Below are positions 61,442 to 64,000 of a stretch of DNA of 64,000 nucleotides, in pieces. The translations under genes and the position numbers were made by a program. How positions within the stretch are numbered: the stretch's first letter is position 1; every line of letters starts with the position of its first letter. Origin of the DNA: Hydrogenophaga sp. BPS33 (lineage in GTDB: Bacteria > Pseudomonadota > Gammaproteobacteria > Burkholderiales > Burkholderiaceae_C); the NCBI RefSeq assembly GCF_009859475.1, contig NZ_CP044549.1, forward strand, positions 1,612,001 through 1,676,000, read 5' to 3'. The notes beneath the pieces were generated by a model, which was given only the letters and a program-made list of their open reading frames with translations, searched no databases and had not been told where the DNA came from.

Positions 61442-63436
61442 CTAGGCTGCCTTTTTTTGCATGTCGGCGATTAGCTCCAGCCGCGGCGAGCCAGCGAGCG
61501 AGTCGCGCTTCAATTTAAGTGCGTCGATCATGGTTTGGTTGGTCAGCAGGAAATTGTCAAGCAACGTATACCAGTTGAGCACGAAGCGCTTCATGCGTGC
61601 GTCGTCGCTGACCAAGCCAGGAAATCCCTTGGCGACTTGGCCCTGCATGCGGCTGCGAATCTCTGTATCCGTCTCGGATATCTTGCGCCCGATCAGAATG
61701 AGCTCGAAGTGCATCGCATCGCTGCTGCCAAACTCCGGGTGCTTTTTGATGAGCTGCGCGTAGCCATCGAGCTGCTGAAGGTGTTTGTAATTGAGCGCGA
61801 TGCTTGGCCGCTTGATCTCCACCACGATACATCGATAAATCTTGCGGCCCATCGAGTCGTGGTGTGAAACTTTGCGGGCGAGGAACAAATCCGGCTGCTT
61901 TCTAGCGCCGTCGATGGTTGTGGATTCATCCGTGCCCAAGTCGTCCAAGGTGATGTCGTCGATCCCCTTGACCGCGTCGCGAAGCGACTTGGCGATCTTG
62001 GTGAACGTATCCTCCTCGGCTCCAAGCGTCTCGTAAGAGCTACCGAAAAGCCAAGTGTTGGCCTCGATGATGCCCTGCAAGTCCGGCGTTTCAAGCGTCT
62101 CCAAATAGTGGTCGTTCATCAGCGTCCGCAGCTTGTCGGCTACCTCGTGCCTTCGGCGGAGAACTTCGATCGCCGACACTATGCTTTGCAGCGACACACT
62201 CTGGAGCTGCTTTGCGAATAACTTAGTCGAGACGTCGTCGAGCTCCAACACGCTGTTGAGCACCTCGAAGATCGCGTCGTTCTCGTTGGAGACCGCCAGT
62301 TTGTCGAGGAGTCGTACAAAAATCTTTTTCTGGCTTTTTTTGAGCGACTTCAATGTCGTCGGATCGGCCGTGTAGATTGCGCGCAGGATGCTCTTGGTGT
62401 TTTCAAACCGCCACTTCTTGTAGTCTTCCGGTAGGCCGGCGTACGTCGGAAAGACGCCGTCGGCGACGTAACCTTCAATCTCTCGATCGAACTGCTTGCG
62501 CAGGAAGTCCTCATACACGGACTTGGTGATCTTGTTGAGTTCGCGCGCCACCTTTCGCCATGTCTCTGACTCGAAGCCTGTCGCGTCCGGGCTAGCTAAG
62601 TCACCTCCGCTCGGCATGAAGTCGTCTACCCACTTTGAGCCGACGTAGATGCTGGTGTGGAAGTTTCCCTTGTGGTTGAACGTGCTCAGCTTCTTATCAA
62701 CCGTCTTGCCCGACGAGTTCAAGAGGTAGACGTAAGACTTCTCAGAGCCTGGTTTTAGATCCCAGCGAAGGACCGACACCTCGAAGTCATGGCCATCGAT
62801 GGAGAGCTTGCGCGACGTGAGGTCGTGCGACGGTACCGCCACCTCAGCTCCATTGAGGCGGAGCCTCTTCGCGGGGTTGAGCGCAAGGAACCAACCGAAC
62901 TCGATGGACAGCAGCTTGCGAAGTTCCGCGGTCGTAGGCAGCGGGGCATGTAGGTTGGGCAGCTCCACGGTCGTGCCGGTCTTGCCCAAATCCAACCCTT
63001 TCGGCAATGCCGACGGCTCCACTGAACGGCCCTCATAGTTTGTGAGCGTCGCGCCGTTCACTTCGATTCGAGCGGGCCCCGACCCGGCGGCATTCGTCCA
63101 CCAGATGGCCCGCTCGGCGAGTCTATGGAAAGACAGTCGGCCACGACCATGCGAGCCATGCGTAGTTGCGTCCTCCTTCTTACTGGAGTCGTTGAACCGG
63201 CCAAACGTTTCGGCGTGCGTTTCGAGCTCGATACCTTCCCCATCATCGGAGACATCCAATCGGGTCGCGCCGCCCATCGGGCCCTCGTCAACAATCACTT
63301 CGACGTTGGGCGCCTTAGCATCGAAGCCATTCCAAGCCAGCTCAGAGATCGCGCGCCACGGATCGGTGGTTCGAAAATGCTTCTTGATCCCCTCCCCATT
63401 GATCTCTGTCTTTCCTGAGATTTGTCGAGTCGCCAT
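61442..63436 (-). CDS. GHKL ATPase (Hsp90/MutL/MORC-like) fused to C-terminal PD-(D/E)xK nuclease-like domain
   Basis: A 664-residue protein. The Bergerat-fold ATPase has the N-box E32/N36/D39 in ISELAWNGFDAKA, G1 box DVSDDGEGIELE (residues 61-72) and G2 box G94-S-H-G97-R-G99 in HGSHGRGRLSF. A transducer-like region follows to about residue 230, then a helical middle (about 280-450). The C-terminal domain (about 455-620) opens with IEANTWLFGSSYE and has P515-D516 in RKQPDLFLARK, E540-I-K542 in CIVVEIKRPSI and Q555 in LQQLDGYAQLI. ATP-driven dimerisation coupled to DNA cleavage is inferred. Related ideas: bacterial MORC/MutL-like ATPases in restriction systems. ATG start at its 5' end. Confidence 0.8.
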   Translation of the reverse strand: MATRQISGKTEINGEGIKKHFRTTDPWRAISELAWNGFDAKAPNVEVIVDEGPMGGATRLDVSDDGEGIELETHAETFGRFNDSSKKEDATTHGSHGRGRLSFHRLAERAIWWTNAAGSGPARIEVNGATLTNYEGRSVEPSALPKGLDLGKTGTTVELPNLHAPLPTTAELRKLLSIEFGWFLALNPAKRLRLNGAEVAVPSHDLTSRKLSIDGHDFEVSVLRWDLKPGSEKSYVYLLNSSGKTVDKKLSTFNHKGNFHTSIYVGSKWVDDFMPSGGDLASPDATGFESETWRKVARELNKITKSVYEDFLRKQFDREIEGYVADGVFPTYAGLPEDYKKWRFENTKSILRAIYTADPTTLKSLKKSQKKIFVRLLDKLAVSNENDAIFEVLNSVLELDDVSTKLFAKQLQSVSLQSIVSAIEVLRRRHEVADKLRTLMNDHYLETLETPDLQGIIEANTWLFGSSYETLGAEEDTFTKIAKSLRDAVKGIDDITLDDLGTDESTTIDGARKQPDLFLARKVSHHDSMGRKIYRCIVVEIKRPSIALNYKHLQQLDGYAQLIKKHPEFGSSDAMHFELILIGRKISETDTEIRSRMQGQVAKGFPGLVSDDARMKRFVLNWYTLLDNFLLTNQTMIDALKLKRDSLAGSPRLELIADMQKKAA

Positions 63437-63787
63437 GCTAAGTCTCTTGTTTGTTCGTCTTGCCCGCGCAAGGTGCGGGCGAGTTCAGCATGCAGTTTAG
63501 TAGCCTCGAGTGTTGCGACGACGAAAGCCGACTCTTGATCCTCCGGGTAAGAATGCCTGGCGACGGGAGACTGCATCGAACGCATGGCGCGGCATCTCTA
63601 TGGCGGTAGTGGCGTGGGCATCACTTCTTTCCCGGCGATCCGGTTGGCGACTGGACGACGGCATAGACTGCCTGCGGCCGCTCAGCTTTTCGACTGAACG
63701 ACTGATCCCGTCAAGAGCTGCCCGTCACTAGCTGCTGATGACGATCGAAAACGACGAGGAGCAGGGCTGTCTTCGCACAGCAATTCG
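63437..63787. other. Non-coding upstream region
   Basis: About 350 bases upstream of the GHKL gene, presumably containing its promoter. A short plus-strand frame of 73 codons here shows no motifs and an implausible composition. No other feature seen. Confidence 0.4.
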
Positions 63788-64000
63788 CTAACTTGCGACC
63801 GCCTTCTGAAGAGTGCAGGCACGAACGAATTCGCGGCCGAAAGGAGTTTGGTCCACTACGGAAAGCGCTCCTACGCCGCCCCAGGCTGACGCAGATCCAA
63901 TGAGCCCCAAGCGAGCCAGGTTTCCCAAGGCCACCATCACCTCATCTGAGGGCTCCGGGTGTGAAGTGGGGTGCTTGGTGCCGTCCGGGATAGGCTCGAA
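63788..64000 (-). CDS. C-terminal end of an unidentified protein, cut by the window edge
   Basis: A minus-strand frame is open from the last base to a TAG, giving 70 residues: EPIPDGTKHPTSHPEPSDEV, MVALGNLARLGLIGSASAWG, GVGALSVVDQTPFGREFVRA, then CTLQKAVAS. The hydrophobic-helical pattern and the TPFGREFVRAC ending look like real protein and recall DUF4393-type C-termini, but this is not certain. The start lies beyond the window. It is on the same strand as the GHKL and Shedu genes. Confidence 0.55.
   Translation of the reverse strand, partial: FEPIPDGTKHPTSHPEPSDEVMVALGNLARLGLIGSASAWGGVGALSVVDQTPFGREFVRACTLQKAVAS

Noticed and set aside
63510..63731. Short plus-strand frame upstream of the GHKL gene
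   Set aside because: No ribosome site, no motifs, Arg/Ser/Trp-rich composition; treated as non-coding.

Overview
The window reads as chromosome of a Burkholderiales beta-proteobacterium (Comamonadaceae or Alcaligenaceae type). The grounds are its GC-rich codon use, six orphan Bug-family (TctC-like) periplasmic receptors, dense blocks of acyl-CoA catabolic genes, and remnants of IS21, ISNCY and IS3 elements. This placement is inferred by eye, not by a search. No rRNA, tRNA or CRISPR array was recognised.

Region 1 (1-9.6 kb) is a plus-strand catabolic block: a Bug receptor cut by the left edge, a 3-hydroxyisobutyrate-type dehydrogenase, a Rieske oxygenase alpha/beta pair, two SDR dehydrogenases, an IclR regulator, an enoyl-CoA hydratase (ECH), a family III CoA-transferase, a second ECH and a second, closely similar IclR regulator. 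Region 2 (9.65-11.4 kb) is an insertion-sequence graveyard: an internally deleted IS21 derivative sits in a broken ISNCY transposase gene, beside a gene fragment.

Region 3 (11.4-49.2 kb) holds several neighbouring CoA-dependent degradation modules, each with its own Bug receptor. They contain single-domain and duplicated CoA-transferases, nine ECH-family proteins (counting those of region 1), many SDRs, two NDP-forming acyl-CoA ligases, three side-by-side pairs of acyl-CoA dehydrogenases (ACADs), a MaoC-type hydratase, a thiolase, and a DUF35 + Cys-less thiolase-like + ACAD + ACAD block. That block resembles the actinobacterial igr steroid side-chain locus. Together the genes look able to import, CoA-activate, beta-oxidise and cleave bulky, probably cyclic or branched, organic acids. 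The actual substrates cannot be read from the sequence. Candidate regulators are LysR, IclR and TetR proteins, and there is a strong double ACGATCGT operator at 39.5 kb.

Region 4 (49.2-51.9 kb) is a boundary zone with a decayed cupin-like gene, a LysR gene, a broken IS3 transposase and short direct repeats. Region 5 (51.9-64 kb) looks like a mobile island. A DUF3489-DUF2924-large serine recombinase module is followed by two related XRE regulators with palindromic operator candidates, a lipoprotein-like gene, a leftward four-gene operon headed by an HrgA-like putative nuclease (with a Nudix protein), a small HExxH protein, a Shedu-type nuclease (SduA-like) and, upstream of it, a 664-residue protein joining a GHKL (Hsp90/MutL-like) ATPase to a C-terminal PD-(D/E)xK-type nuclease. 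This last region is the best candidate for a new anti-phage or conflict system.
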